Positions 63,938-64,000 of a stretch of 64,000 bases of DNA are shown here, piece by piece. This DNA is from Bathymodiolus brooksi. Taxonomy: Eukaryota > Mollusca > Bivalvia > Mytilida > Modiolidae. A model generated the notes under the pieces. The model worked only from the letters and a program-made list of their open reading frames with translations. It was not told the DNA's origin and ran no database searches. The position numbers were made by a program, and so were the translations under genes. The stretch is taken from the NCBI GenBank assembly GCA_963680875.1, contig OY804579.1:53086036-53150035 (forward strand), written 5' to 3'. Position 1 is the stretch's first letter. Every line of letters starts with the position of its first letter.

Positions 63938-64000
63938 GTTTTTTTTCTTCTAAAATATCCATGAAGTAAAAAAAATGGACCAGCATTCCAATTATTTTTA

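Overview
This is a stretch of an AT-rich animal genome. Genes have spliced exons with GT-AG (once GC-AG) introns, and most of the DNA is repeats: SINEs, LINEs, DNA transposons, MITEs and minisatellites. The repeat types, notably an element that opens AGCTCACCTG and closes CAGGTGAGC and abundant tRNA-derived SINEs, together with the protein content, suggest a mollusc, probably a bivalve. That taxonomic reading is inference.

Left part (1-11.4 kb): the 3' end of a non-muscle/smooth-type myosin II heavy chain gene on the + strand. Three coding exons (3038-3146, 3843-4012, 9986-10097) encode the end of the coiled-coil rod and an acidic tailpiece. A possible alternative last exon lies at 4559-4607. 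The last intron carries a very regular 24-bp minisatellite. From 11.4 to 23.5 kb there is only repetitive DNA: an amplified AGCTCACCTG-type element, a 1,072-bp inverted-repeat element sitting in a SINE with an 8-bp duplication, LINE pieces, and a deleted hAT element.

Centre (23.6-41.0 kb): a complete 11-exon cytochrome P450 gene on the + strand, predicted 492 aa. It has a membrane anchor, an I-helix AGFDTT, the ExxR motif (KETMR), PERF, and a Cys-heme loop with Cys440. Two residues that normally contact the heme propionates look replaced (His132, Tyr438). Intron 9 has a GC donor, and the acceptor of exon 10 is tandemly duplicated. Intron 4 holds a 3-kb array of ~166-bp units carrying long G-tracts.

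Right part (42.5-64 kb): a graveyard of mobile elements. It has a decayed hAT transposase, two head-to-head LINEs (one split by a 1,770-bp element with a 6-bp duplication), and a 4,003-bp transposon at 52356-56358. That transposon has 100-bp inverted ends, an AT target duplication, a THAP-DDE transposase and a convergent two-exon SWIM zinc-finger gene. It best fits the ISL2EU group. It sits in an 836-bp repeat whose second, unoccupied copy (59772-60607, inverted) serves as an empty-site control. Foldback hAT-like MITEs, a decayed zinc-binding gene and a 324-bp tRNA-like palindrome close the window.
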